A stretch of 64,000 nucleotides of DNA from Camarhynchus parvulus (lineage: Eukaryota > Chordata > Aves > Passeriformes > Thraupidae). Position numbers and translations under genes: made by a program. Numbering within the stretch: position 1 is the stretch's first letter; each line of letters starts with the position of its first letter. Under the pieces are notes generated by a model that saw only the letters and a program-made list of their open reading frames with translations, was not told the DNA's origin and searched no databases. The DNA lies in assembly GCF_901933205.1 (NCBI RefSeq), contig NC_044601.1, positions 46,571,376-46,635,375 on the forward strand. Direction: 5' to 3'. Of this stretch, positions 24,321-36,958 are shown in pieces.

Positions 24321-27300
24321 AAGATATTTAGCACATTATGTTGTAGCTGCCCTGGGAATCAAGCAGCATAGTGCCTACCTACAATAACAGCCATCTGGGA
24401 CCTAAGTTTCATTACGGATGTATTTGATCTGTCATAGGCTCTTTGAACACGGTTAATAAACAGCATCACTCTTAAATATGGCATAAACCCAGTAACCATC
24501 ATCATTTTGATTCAACAACAGCCAGGAGGCTATGTATTACCTACATGTTTTGTCTCAGGAGTGATAACCTTCTTTGGGTTTGCAGGTAAACATTCTCCAG
24601 GCACTGTTTGCTAGCAGGACCAGTACAACAGGCTGGCTACATAGTCAGCTCTCTGTCATCCAGGCCAAGGGAGGTGGAGATGCTTCAGATAATGGCAAAA
24701 AGACTAGAGATTGTGAAGGATGCATGGAATGCTGTGCAGAGATACTGTGACCACTTCTCTCAATCCATGAGGACTCACTGATCCAGTGCTAGCTTTTGTG
24801 ATTTGGATTTTTATGTCATTGAAGTGTGTCCACAACCAGCTTCCCTGATGGTCTGGCCAGCTCTTTGGAGGCCAGGAAAAGGGGAGAAAGGTCTATTTGC
24901 ACCAACGTGGAGACAAGTAGGTTCATAGCTACTCTGGAGTTCATAAAGAACCTGGGATTGCATCTGTGATACAGAATCAGCTCAGTAGTACCAAGGACCA
25001 CCTGGTATTTGGGACTAAATCCTGTCAATCTCCAGTGTCTGTGCCTCAGTATAGATGCAGCATTCCAAGTGCAGAGATAGCTAGTGTGCCCACTCCCATG
25101 TCTCTGCGTACCCTGCTTCCCTGCCATGTGCAACTTGTGTCAGTGTGGTGCTCACCTGGATATTGCTTTTTGCCAGAGCATAGGAGTGTCCACAGGAGAG
25201 AACGAGTGTAATCTCTGATCACCTGACCCATAGCTAGAGCCGTGATGTAGCTGTAACTTAGAGACTGCACCTTCATGGTGGAACTTGCTACACCTGGTCT
25301 CCATGGGATTATTATGAGTGTTGTAAAGCAGAGTCCTGCTGCTAAAGTTAGGTCTGTGTTCGCAGTTCTGCATGTCAACAACAAGGTCTGCAGGTAGCAC
25401 ACATGGACTAAGCCTCAATCCTTTGTTTCAAAAGTGTTAGTAATATGCAGTAAAGAGCATGAATGAGCACTTGTATAGTGAAGCAAGGCAACAAAATGTG
25501 GGAGGAGAAGAAAAGCCTAAATTTGACCAGTCTACGTATGGAACTTGAGAAATGCCCCGATAACAACTCTCAGCTCTATGAGTGGGTTGCCTCCAGGAAT
25601 TACAGCTCCCATAACCAGTCAGTTGGTGCAGAGATCTCTGCTGAAACAATGGGCAGGAGGGATGTCTGTGTTTTAAAATACTTCTAAAAATCAATGTATA
25701 GTAATTCTTAAGGCTGGCAGGATTTTAATAGTCAAGCATGCATGAAGTGGTGAGTGCATCTGAGAACAAACATGAGTGGCATAAATGAATATCTCTGTTG
25801 CAGTTATCAACTACATTTGGTTCAACAACTGCACTGCAGCTTTGTGCCTCGCCTTCAAGAAGCAACTGCTGGGGACAGAGTTCACTATGTTTGAGTCTGA
25901 AGTGCTTTTTATTTGATAATACCCTTTCCCCTCCCTTCCCCAGTTTATAGCATCTACCAGGCTTTTAATGGCCATGTGATATCTTGGAGAGGAGATTAAT
26001 ACTCTTCCATAGTTCATGGTATGAATACAGTTGCTGTTGCTTAGTAAGGGCTTAGTTCAGGGAAGTCTTGAACATTTGGGCTATGTGCCTTTAATTATAT
26101 GGCAGTGTAGCAGTACAGAGCACCATCAGTATTCATGCTTTCTCTCAGAGTCTGAGTTCAGGACAGCATGTACTCATAGTGTTGTGGTTTAGCAGCTGGG
26201 TCCATGCTTCCCCAGCTGAATGACTGGCAGTGGGGACTGCTCTATCACATAATCCTGTGGACTGCAGCAAGTGGACAGGTAGAGCTCGTTTGGATGGAGT
26301 CTGGGAAAAAGGAGTAATTTGGGTGGATAAAACAAGGGGATATGCTGCTTCTTTAGAGAGGGTAACCCACTAAATAAGAGGAAATAAATGAAATAATTAA
26401 CTTGAAGAACATAAATTAAAAAATAAAATGTGATGGGTAGGAGTTTTCTTAATGTGCTGAAGAGTGTCCTGTGTCATGCATTTTCAAAAGCCAGGGAGAT
26501 ATAAAGAAAACACAAGAAGCAGTCGATGAGCCAAAATGACTGCATTGTCTCGGGAGGGAGCGCCACACTGTGGTGTTCCCTGTATTTAGCTGGCGGTGAC
26601 TCGACTAGCACATACTTTCAGATTGACACAACACGACCCTTGACATTTCATCTTCAAATCCCAGTCTGGCAAACCTGTCTGGCTTTCTGTGAGTGGATGA
26701 GCTGAACTGCATGGTTCAAAGTGCAAAAGTATCTAGGAAAAGCCCCTAGCACTAATCCAGGACATGTTGGAGGCAAGTGGTGCTGTATCCCATTCAAATG
26801 AAGTTGCCTGCTTTGGTTTGAAGTCACTAATGTGTCTCCATTAATTTCAGGAGCACAGCTGGAAATGTTCGGGATGGCTGTATTGTAGTGATGTTATTTA
26901 CGAGCTGGGGTGAAGTATGCTATTGCTATGAAGAGTGATTTGATAGTGAAATGAAATGCTGAAAGGAAGTTATGGAACTGCTCTGTCATAATTTATGAAA
27001 ACTGTGTTGTGTGTATTAGGCTGGTTGCCTGGAAGCTCCCCGTGTCACTATGACTAAATAGGCCGAGTCATGAATACTACAATAGCCAGTAAGATTATCC
27101 TCAGTAAATGTCTTGGTGACTGCCAGACCCTGGGTGAGCCAACAAGGCTGAGGAGCCTTGCAGCACTCCCAGCAAGCATGGCATTTTGGTTAGCAGGGTC
27201 AGCAATGAAGATGACAAAGAAAATCTCTAAAGGTGATGGTTGGTGAACTGCTTGTCAAGGGTCTCTTTGGTCTGATGTCTCTGAAGAATGCAGGTGCCTT

Positions 27301-29139
27301 TTTTCAGGTTTGCTATTGAAGGATGTAGGGCTGGCTCCAGCATCAGCACAGTGAAGTCTGTGTAATCAAATTCTGCAGCTTGAGCCAAGAAGGTGCTGAG
27401 GAAGAGATGGCAAGAGAAATAGGAGAGAGAGAGTCCACTGCCAGCTACCTTCACTTTGCTTACCGTGCTATAGGAAGGGATGAGCAGATGGATAACAAAG
27501 GTTCTGTCTCTAGGACATGGGATAACGCAGAGTGGAGATACCTCTGCCAGACATGGGTAAATTGCACTGCCTGACATTGCTGCTAAGGTCATGGTTTCCA
27601 CTACTTACACCTCAAATCAAGATAGCAGGCCTTTAGAAAGCAGTCCTGTTGTTTCACCAATCTTTGATCTTCCATGTGTGGTTTAAGTTTAAACAGTGTT
27701 TGGCGTGAACACTGGCTGTAGCGCTCAAAGACACTGAACCAGACCTGTCAGATGTGATTGGGAAGAGCAAGGGCTCTACAGGGCACTGTGGCTTGAGGAC
27801 CATTTGTGTTCTAGTTCAGGTAGTGGTGTCACTCAGGTGTGCACATGGCACACATGCCAGCTGATGCACAGTTTCCCTTAGCATGGACTCATGATACCTC
27901 TTTGTTGAGCAATTCATTCTTTTTTCAGAGAGAGAGTTCCTCACAGTTTGTAATCAGAAGTGACCTCAAGACACACATCTCTGCCTTGGTATCTAAGCAT
28001 CCTAAATGAGTAGGGAGACACCTGCAGAAGGTAGTTCATCTTGCCTGGCAACCTCTTTCCTCCCTCCCAGGGCACCCACTTCCCCATGAGGAGCCGAAGC
28101 CATTGCACTGAAGTCAGAGATGCAAGGTCTTTGGCTCTTGGTGTTTCCGTGGAGTAGACAGCCCCCACTGAGATCACACCCACACTGTTGCATAGCAGCC
28201 TCCTAGCTTCAGGAGGCTCGCAGTGCTGGGAAATGGTGCTGTCTTGGCAGACAAAAGGGACATGGCAAGGTGCAGGACCACAGCTTCTTAGCGAAGGGGG
28301 AGAGGTATGTGTCACACGCCAGCCAAACTGTCAATCCAAGCCCAAGGAGGCCGGTGATATTCAGGAACTAGCTGAAGACTCCGTCGATCATCTGGGGAAA
28401 GAATGTTACATTCAGGATTATGCTTTAACTTTCCGAGTATCTGCAAACAGAGCTGGTACTGTGATTAAAGGCTCCCTCTTCTGTTTCCAACTGTTATTGC
28501 ACACTCTTTAACAGACACAAGCGTGAAAGACATTTCGGTTTCTGTGTGCTATGCTTTATTTTGTAATTCTCCATTTCAAAACACACATACATATCTGATG
28601 TAAGAGAAGAAGAAGTACTTAACAGGTGATATTAAATATCCCTGCTAGGTTTGGGATCAAGGAAGCAGATTGCTGGGGAGATATGGGGCTCCTGGAGTGT
28701 AACTTTCAAAGCAGAATATTCTCACAATATCTTTCAATCTCCTTTGTTTTTTCTTTGATTTGAAACACTGCTAAAACCAAATCTTCAACGCATAAGCTTA
28801 CCTGAGCAAGAAGAGGTGTTGCTGTCTAAGTCTCGCAATCTCCAGATTTCTGGAATAGCGTGACAGGCAGAAGTTTATTGTCAGTGATAGTTGATTTCTG
28901 TCTTTATTTCCAGAGCATCTGAGCCCATGTGAAGCTTTCCATTGTGGAAATGTTGCTTCACCTGCAACTTCTGCCTGTAACTTAATGCATATTTACCATG
29001 GCCATTGTAGTTACAAATAACTTTGTGCTGCTGAGAGTGGTGGCTGAGTCTGCTTCACAAGAGTGGACTCAAGAAAAAAAATATACTTCTTACGTAAGGA
29101 ATCAATCTTTGAGCAAAAGCAGAGCTTGATATGTATCTC
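24321..29139. other. intergenic, no gene recognised
   Basis: About 4.8 kb without a recognised exon, LTR or RNA gene. Short open frames on both strands look like chance. Two stretches with mixed composition and possible constraint (about 26,510-26,720 and 28,380-28,500) are discussed as findings. Confidence 0.4.
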
Positions 29140-29380
29140 GTTTTTGCCATCTATCCAATATAGGTTGGATATTAGGAAAAAGTTTTTTATGGAAAGGGTG
29201 ATAAAGTACTGGAGTGGTCTGCCTGGGGAGGTGGTGGAGTCACCATCCCTGGATGTGTTAAAAAAAGATTGGATGTGGCACTTGCTGCCATGGTTTAGTT
29301 GAGCTGTTAAGGCATGAGTTGGACTCTGATCTTGAGGGTCTCTTCCAACCTAGGGAATTCTTCTGTGTGATTCTGTGATT
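29140..29380 (+). mobile_element. CR1 LINE 3' end (plus strand)
   Basis: Shows GGTTGGATATTAGGAAAAAG, GGAGGTGGTGGAGTCACC and ATCCCTGGATGTGTT, then a terminal CTTCCAACCT...GATTCTGTGATTC. These are hallmark blocks of the avian CR1 3' region in sense orientation. 5'-truncated. Confidence 0.92.
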
Positions 29381-32300
29381 CCTCAGTGAGGAATTTTAAT
29401 ACCCTTGCAAGATGCTGCAAGTCCTCGTCTCTTTGATATCACAGGCAGAACGTGGGCTGGGATGCGTTTCTTGAGCTGCAACCTATTGTGTCAGGTGAGT
29501 CAGGAACAACTGAGAGTGCTGGACCTGTCCCATTAGCGGAATTATATCATTAGAGGAAATGAGAGCATCTGCATTTCACTTTACTGCAGACTTTTCTTGA
29601 CAGTGACCTGAAGAATGAAGAATGAGAATGCCTGGGCTCAGTTGCCTGACAAAAAAAAAAAAAACATACTTTGTTATATCATTTAGGAACTTTCCACAGA
29701 TCAGCAACATCTGTAATTTGTTTGAAAGTTCCATGAGTGGCATAATTTTACATAGATAATGCCTACAATAAAAGACATCAGTGCCTGTTATTTTTCAATG
29801 ACCGCTGGGAGATACAGCATGTGTAATTAATAAAGGTACCATAATTAGAGGTATGTACAATTAAGGCAACAGTCACTAATGATATAATACTAGTTTCTGA
29901 CATATTTCTGTCAGAGTATGCCTCCAAGAAGTCTTAAGAGCCTCAGTTATTTGAGATTGCTTCTTTTTATCTGAAAATACTGATACTTTCATTTTTGTAC
30001 CAAAAGTAACATATTTAAATATCCAACTCAACACAATAGAAAGAAGATAGTAGCATAAATTTGCTCCTGCAAACCCACCAGCCTCTTATATTTGCCAATT
30101 ACCCCAAGAAACCAGAATATTCTAGAAAAAGAGAACAAGTAGGGATGGTGATATCATCAAGCTTTTTAATTCCCTAATGGTAGTGCTTTGTATCATCAAA
30201 AGTACACCTAAAACCTCATTTAACACCAGTCTCTGCATATGTGTCAGTGTATTGTCCTGCTTTCACTGGAAATAACAGAATGACAATGAACTTTATAAAA
30301 ACCTTTAAATAATGGCAAAAGAGTTAGTTTGGAAAAGACTTTCCATGCAGGTAAAATCTAATGTCACACTAAAATCACTGCAAAAAAAAAAAAAGGCAAA
30401 AAATACTTGCAGGGAAAGTAAAAGTATAAATTTTAAATGTTGCACATTATATTACATTATATTAGTTGCTGACATTCTCCTTTTCATGGCTCAGGGACTC
30501 TGATATTTTCAAATATCTGAAAAGCAAATAACAGAAATTCATATGAATCTGATTATGAAGGAATTTCTGTTCAGAGTGATATATGCTTCTTAGAAGGTAC
30601 AATATTAATATTATTAAACTCTCAGGTATAACAGATATAGAAAACTTACTGCAATCACAGAGTTTGAATGCAAACTCTACAATGTCCCATGATTCAGCAA
30701 GAGTTTAAACAGTGTTATGTCACTCTTTGAAGTAAAGAGAAGACATTTTGATAAAAGATGTAACACTGTTCAGCAGGGAAGAGATGAGGAGGAGGCTGTG
30801 AATGTAACTCAAAGCTTTCAAGACTTTGTTATAGAAGTACTTGGGAAATAGAGCAAGAGCAATGAAACATAATGTCCTTTTAGAAGGCAATAGAGCAAAG
30901 GATTTGTGGATGACTGCTCTGTTTCCTACAGCGGACATGATGTCTTATTTTAGTGGGACATAGACAGTGCACATTTCAGTGTAATTGCTTTGTAGGCTTT
31001 CTATCCTTCAAAACTCTTACTCACCCATTTTAACTCACTTCGGTGATTTTATTTCCCTCTTTTTCCAAATTTTGATGATATATTTTAACCATGATGTGTA
31101 TTGGTTGAGTAATAGTTCTGCAATCACCTGTGTTTGCTTTGTCTCTTTCATCATCTTTGTCTTTGGTTTTATGCGCTGAAGGTGTTCGCTGAAACGCTAA
31201 TTTTTTTTCCGTTCACGCTAATTTTCTGGATATAATGTAGCAGACTTGAAAGTGAGCTGACTGATCACCCACAGAAAACATGCTTCCTGTAGCAGGATGA
31301 TGGGAAATGATTTTTCAATCTTGTAAGAAACTCATGCTGCAAACTGAGATGTGATGAAGGCTACTAGAGCCAGGGGAGCTCTTTGCAAATACAGGGGCTG
31401 AAATGCCTCAAGCGTTATTCATGGGAGGTGCAGAAGCAAGGATAAAAACAGCAAAGAGAAGTGAAAGAGGGAGTCAGAACAGCAGTACCCAGCAAGTGCT
31501 GGCAAAGGCTTGAGAATATGTGTGTGCTATTTCCAGGGACAGACAAGTGCAAGTGCATTCTCTGTCACCATGCTGGGCTTATACCTAGCCTCTTAGCACC
31601 AGACATGCCAGGTGGCACAGGGCTGTGGTATGAGATTGGCAGTGTGTGGCCAGGTTGTGAGCCCGGAGACCAACAGGAAACCCAGGGACCATCACATCGG
31701 CATGAAGGAGCTCCCTGACTGGCCAGGTACAGCTTGCATGAGGTATGGCTTGCATGTGGTACCTGCCAGGGCTTTGGGAACCAGGAGCTCCTGCTACTGC
31801 CCTGCAAAGGGAGAGATGGAGGCACAACAGAAGGGGTGGTGCATCTTGCTGATACATTGGAGTGTATCTACACACTATAGTGTATTATCAATTTCTCCTC
31901 CAAATGGAGAGAAAACATGCAGCCCCACATTCAAAGGTGTGAAGAGGAAATTATGCCTGTTGACTTTCTCTATTACTTCCACCATCTCAGCTGTTCTTGA
32001 TTTTCACATGCATGCAAAATGTCTCTGGGCTATTTATGGTGCTCATTAAACCAGGAACAACCAACTGATTTCCTTGTCTTTTAAAGACAATTAAATCAAT
32101 TGCACATTAACTACCTCTGCCTCCTAATTCACATCAGCCTCTAGTGCTCAAGCTGGCTTCTGCGGAGACATGCATTGCACCTGTAAGGTTGGTCCAGCTT
32201 CTTTCCTAGTACTATCAGAAATTCAGAAATCTGCTTTTCTGGAGCAGATCCCTCAGAGCAACTGCAGCTGCAATAGCTGTAAGAACATCCAGGGAGTACT

Positions 32301-32559
32301 GTAAGACAATGAATAATTACTTCTTACCTTCTCTGTGCCACTATTGAATACACATAATTCTTTGACTTTGACTTCTGCAGGCTGAGATGTCTTGTGTATT
32401 TAGCGCTTTCTAACATAGAAGCTGTTTCTTTGCTGCCCTTATAATTCTGCTGTACTGAGAGGAAGATGAAGGTGGGAAGACTGCCATGATGTTGAATAAA
32501 TGGCCTTCCCTTGAGCTCAGTGGCATAAAAACACTTCTGGTTTTTTGTGTTCCATTTCT
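29381..32559. other. intergenic, no gene recognised
   Basis: AT-rich, with short poly-A runs near 29,650 and 30,381. A stretch rich in TAATTA-like motifs lies at 29,760-29,900. No exon, LTR or RNA gene recognised. Confidence 0.4.
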
Positions 32560-33090
32560 TTCCTAGCCCTGTTTGTTTTCAGGTTCTTACTGAACCAACA
32601 TGTTCACTTACAGTAACCTCAAGATCTCTCTCATGAGTTCTTATAGTCAAATCAGAGCTTAAAATGTACCCATGACACTTTGTGTTTAATCTGTGTTGAA
32701 TTTATCTGACACTATATCACTTGATTTCATGAGGTGCTCTTGCATCCTTCACAGCAGAACTTTAACTTGTGTCAACAAAAAAAGTATCCATTCATTCTCC
32801 TTCCCTTTCTGAAATCACCAATTACCATATTGATTAGCACTGCCTCCAGAACATGTGCCTGTGAGACTCCATTGCTTGTTCTGTTCCCTTGTAAAACCCA
32901 ATAATTTATTATTACCTGTCTTCTGGTTAGATATCTCCTGTGTGATTCTTTTTATTGTATCCCATGGCAGCCTAAGTTTCTTAAGAGCGAGGAACGCTTT
33001 CTGGGAACAAGGTGGGCAGTAATCAGGGAAGTCAGTCATCACAAACTCCTTCAGGGAGTGCCAGCACGTTTGCATTGTGACTGTTCTTTA
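32560..33090 (-). mobile_element. old CR1/L3-like LINE remnant (minus strand), tentative
   Basis: Antisense blocks of the same kind as at 23.3-24.3 kb: GTGTTGAATTTATCTGACAC (about 32,690), TGTGAGACTCCATTGC and ATCCCATGGCAGCCTAAGTT. Their order matches the expected order in the old element. Highly diverged, with approximate edges. The solo LTR at 33,243 lies just beyond its end. Confidence 0.5.
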
Positions 33091-33236
33091 CTTTTCCCCA
33101 GTGTACTGTGTTTAGTCGTGTTCCTACCCTTCTGATATTCCGGTGGGTCTCTACCTCTTTATCCAACATGACAGCAGACCTAATGCTCACTGGCTCTCTG
33201 GGTAGTACTTGGCATTGTACCAGTCACTTTTCCTTG

Positions 33237-33242
33237 CTGTGG
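33237..33242. repeat. target-site duplication CTGTGG, left copy
   Basis: Exact 6-base direct repeat of 33,906-33,911, immediately outside the solo LTR. Six bases is the usual duplication length for class II (ERVK-type) retroviruses. Confidence 0.8.
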
Positions 33243-33905
33243 TGTCTCTGTCCCTGCGTGAGCCTCTCAGGAACTCCCCGCCAGTCGGCAGACACTGAGG
33301 CGGGGCAGGGGGGGCAGCCCCGACACGGCCGGCAGCGGGGACACACTCTCCCGTGCTCCGAGGGTACTGAGGGCAGCTGGCTGGTCGCCTTTGCAGCAGA
33401 AGAGACACCAGAGACATCGGTAGATGATAAAGGGCCGACTCTTAGCGGGGCTTAATCCAAGGTTTTATTCAGGGGCTCTGGGGAGCTCCTGCACCTCAGG
33501 GAGCCTCCTGCTGAGAGCCCCGGGAGATGTGCCAAGGTTACATTTAAAGAGAGGTGGAAACCAAAAGTAGACAACATTTTACTAACCAATAAGTGACCTT
33601 AAGGGATGGGTACTGGGGGATAGATGTTTAGGACAGCGTATGGGGCAAGGCTTGGGGGGCTGACACCTGGCCTCTGGCTAATCACTCGAGGACCTGGAGT
33701 GAAGCTTCTAGATGGAAGGGATGGGATACTGAGTGATTGACAGAGAGCCAGGGTGGGGATTTGGGGATGATCTCAGCAAGGGAGAGGGATTACACAGGTA
33801 AAGGGAGGGGGGGTACAAGCTGGGATAAACCATTTGGGAAAAGTACAAGGATACAAAACCAAAACTACTTCAAAGTATTACAAAATATAAAAACGCACTA
33901 CAACA
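33243..33905 (-). mobile_element. solo LTR, class II (ERVK-type), minus strand
   Basis: A 663-base unit with TG...CA ends, flanked by an exact 6-base duplication (CTGTGG). On the minus strand it starts TGTTGTAGTGCG and has an AATAAA signal at 33,464-33,469 and a TTTAAA box at 33,543-33,548. The last 200 bases are GC-rich and fit U5. No internal retroviral sequence adjoins it, so it is the product of recombination between the two LTRs of a former provirus (established mechanism). It is not obviously related to the LTR at 4,850-5,352. Confidence 0.82.
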
Positions 33906-33911
33906 CTGTGG
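33906..33911. repeat. target-site duplication CTGTGG, right copy
   Basis: Pairs with 33,237-33,242 across the solo LTR. Confidence 0.8.
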
Positions 33912-36271
33912 TCCTGAGCCAGAGGCTCCCATTGTTCATCTACCTCAAGTTCTTCTAGAAGTCTAGGCTTCCATCCTGTTCCATCCTGTCCTGGCTTGTT
34001 ACCTCTTGTTTTGAGCATCTGTCCTATAACATCTCTTACCTTCACTTTAGACTGGGACAGATCCTTCAACATATCTCTCTGTCCTCTGGGAGCCTCTTCA
34101 AGCTTCACCACAGTGAAAATGCGTGCAAAATGCTTAGGTTTTCAGTCATGTCCTTACCTTCTTTTAAAGCCTTCCTTCTATACCGTCACTATCTACTGAC
34201 TCTAGATGTCCTCCTGAGGTTTCTTAATCCCATTGCACTTGGACAAGAGTCTGTGGCTGTTTGCAGAATGATCCTGTAACATTTCTGGAGAACATTACAC
34301 TACTCTAGACTTTTCCTGCATTTACCCTTCAAACAGGAGCATTAACCTTAAGTGCTTCTGAACTTTCTTTTTCCCTCTGCAGTTGGTAAGTTTGGGATGA
34401 GTTGTTAATGGCCAATAGTGGAATACAAAGCCTGACTTCAGAAAATCATGTGCCTAAATTCCATTATTTTAACACTGACCTATATGAAGTATTTAAATTC
34501 TCTGCGGAGTTTATACCTCTAGCTAACAGGGCTGTGTGCAATGGTTATTTCTTTCCTCCATAATTTTTAATGATAATGCTTCTTGATTGGTGTGCTGTTG
34601 ACAATGCTGACGCCTGTACAGGGCTTACTGTGCTAAAGCAGTAGTGAAACATCTGTGTGTACCTTGGAGCAGACAGGAGGGAGTTCCTCTCCCTTGGTTC
34701 CCACAGCTTTGGCAGTTGTTGCTAGCTAGAGATCTGGAAGAAGCAGTTCTTCAGCAGGACACTAAGGGGCAGCTCCAGACCAAAGGAATATTCCTACTTT
34801 TTATATACACACAAATTAAGAGAACACTATGTTTTCCTAACTTTTCTATATTGATCTAACATCAGTAGTGCCCAGAAAAACTGAATCAAGTTGATCTGGA
34901 ATGCTTTTATTTCCAGCTGCATTTTTACTATTTAGTTTGGCACTGGTGATGAAGAAGGTGTGAATTTATTTGCCAGTCATCTGTAAATGGGCCCACTTGA
35001 GCTCACAGGGTGGGTAGAGAAGATGGAAAAATATGGTGAGCTCTGCATCTGGAGCTATGGTGGCCACCCCACACACCATGGCATGGCTAAGAGCATCTAG
35101 CATTGCATAGTTGCATGGGGCAGGAGCCCTCACTGCTCAGAGATGCTCCTTGGCAACAGAAGGTACTCACACAAGGCCCTGGAGTCCCATTCCCAAAGTA
35201 GCAGCTGCTGTATGAATTCTTGGAAACCAGGAAGGAGGAACTGAGGCAGGAATAATTCAACAACCCACCTAAGACTGTGGAAAATCTGTGCAAGATTTTG
35301 TTACCACTACAACTTAGTAGGTGCCTTGCTCACCATCCTGGGACAGAGGACCACTGTCTGCAAGGAGAGATCCCAATAATTATGAAACATAACGTGAACC
35401 TAGCTGCAAAACCCGTGTGGAAGGATCTGGACATTGGAGTGAACCAGGCTGAAGACTGATGCATGTTGGTATGAGTTTGAATTAGTAAAAACATGAGCCA
35501 GTCAGAGCCACCATATCTCCAAGGGATGAGTTTGCCCTACTGATCAGCAGATCTAATGCAAAGGGAATGAGTATCCTGGCTTTGTTCAGATGGTGATGTA
35601 TTGCCAAGCTGTAATGTGAGCTGCCACAGCCAGCTGGCACTGGGTGTGTGGTCTCTGATTACCAGGCTGCTCTGTAACAGGACCCTCTGCCACTACCTGG
35701 GGCACAACTGGCTCAGATTCTCCATCTGCACCAAGATATTTTACACTATTTTGGCATCCTTCCTGGGTGTAGATAGACAACGTTAAATTCATCAATTTCT
35801 TGGCTGATACACAGCTGGACAGATCTGTCTGCTTCAGAGGCATAAGAAGAAGAAAGAACTGCAGCCAGAAGTACTCCTAAACTCCAGTTTAGGGTTAATG
35901 AAAGTTTTCTACATATTTTACAGATTCATATACAGCACAGTACATTCATATAGAATAGATGTTGCCTTCACAGGCTAGTAGTGAATGGTTGCTCACAGAG
36001 GTAGGAAATGGTGAACAATTTTCTATGAGGAGGAGAAGAAAGCAGTAAGTGGTAACTGAACTCAGTACCTAAAATACTGACAATGCCACAATTTCTGTGC
36101 TAAGTGGGTGTCACAAGAGGAATGACCACTATGGGAACAAGCAGAGTTCAATGATCTTGACAGTTCAGTGAAAAAGTCACTTATGTATTTGGAAAGGAGG
36201 TGTATAACTTGTTCAAAACAGGACTCAACAGAGAATATAAGGATACCCTTCAGTTGGGCAGCCCTTGAAGT
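33912..36271. other. intergenic, nothing recognised
   Basis: No gene, CR1 3' end or LTR recognised in this 2.4-kb stretch. Confidence 0.4.
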
Positions 36272-36276
36272 GTAAC
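36272..36276. repeat. target-site duplication GTAAC, left copy
   Basis: Exact 5-base direct repeat of 36,954-36,958. Five bases is the usual length for ERVL-type elements. Confidence 0.75.
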
Positions 36277-36953
36277 TGTCTTGGTTTAGAGCAAAATTTT
36301 GGGAGAGAGAGTCCCCAAAGGGGCTCTGGTAGGAAGGTAAATTCAATCAGCCCCTCCCTCCCACAACCAGTCTGGGAGAAAATACCTCCTTGGAGAAAAG
36401 TGGAAAAAAGCTGTTTATTAAACAATAGAACCTAACAATATTAAAATAATAAAACCCCTTGCCGCTCTAAAAGAGATGACAAACTGAGAAACCCCCCATC
36501 CCCAGGTTGCAGCTCAGCTCACTCAGTCTCTGATCAGTCCTTCTGGTGCTGGAATGTGTCGCAGGCCAGGCCCGGTCCGGCCCGGCCCGGTGGCCACAGG
36601 TGCGAGCTGCCGGTGCTCCCCTGGGTGTTCAGTCCAGAGCAGGTTCCAAGAGGTCCAAAGAAAAGGGAAAAAACCACAGTCCAGGGAACTTCTTTGCCTC
36701 AGCCAGCTAAAAACTAACTAAAAGCAAAGGAGAGCTCTCTGTCCTGCCGTTTGTCCGTCCGCAGACAACACAGTCCTGGAGCAGGAATGTGGGGGAGTAA
36801 ATGCAGTGTCTCAGGGAAAAAAAAACTGTGCGATTCTTCTCTCCCCCCTTTCACTCTCTGCAACAAGTCTTAAAGGTGCAAAACTTATTATTATTCAGCA
36901 TAAACAAATGAGACTATTTGGGGATAAAAGCATCATATAGTCAACCCAGGACA
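36277..36953 (-). mobile_element. solo LTR, passerine ERVL-type, minus strand
   Basis: A 677-base unit. Read on the minus strand it begins TGTCCTGGGTTGAC and ends in TAAACCAAGACA, giving near-perfect terminal inverted repeats, and is flanked by GTAAC duplications. It has an AATAAA signal at 36,414-36,419 (minus), a U3 containing CTTTTATCCC, and a GC-rich centre (about 36,555-36,600). I recognise this start and overall layout as the abundant ERVL-type LTR of songbird genomes, which supports the organism call. No internal region remains, so it is a solo LTR. Confidence 0.85.
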
Positions 36954-36958
36954 GTAAC
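36954..36958. repeat. target-site duplication GTAAC, right copy
   Basis: Pairs with 36,272-36,276 across the ERVL-type solo LTR. Confidence 0.75.

Noticed and set aside
26180..26300. GTTGTGGTTTAGCAGCTGGG start resembling some avian LTR termini
   Set aside because: Only about 20 bases match; no matching right end, target duplication or downstream LTR blocks were found.
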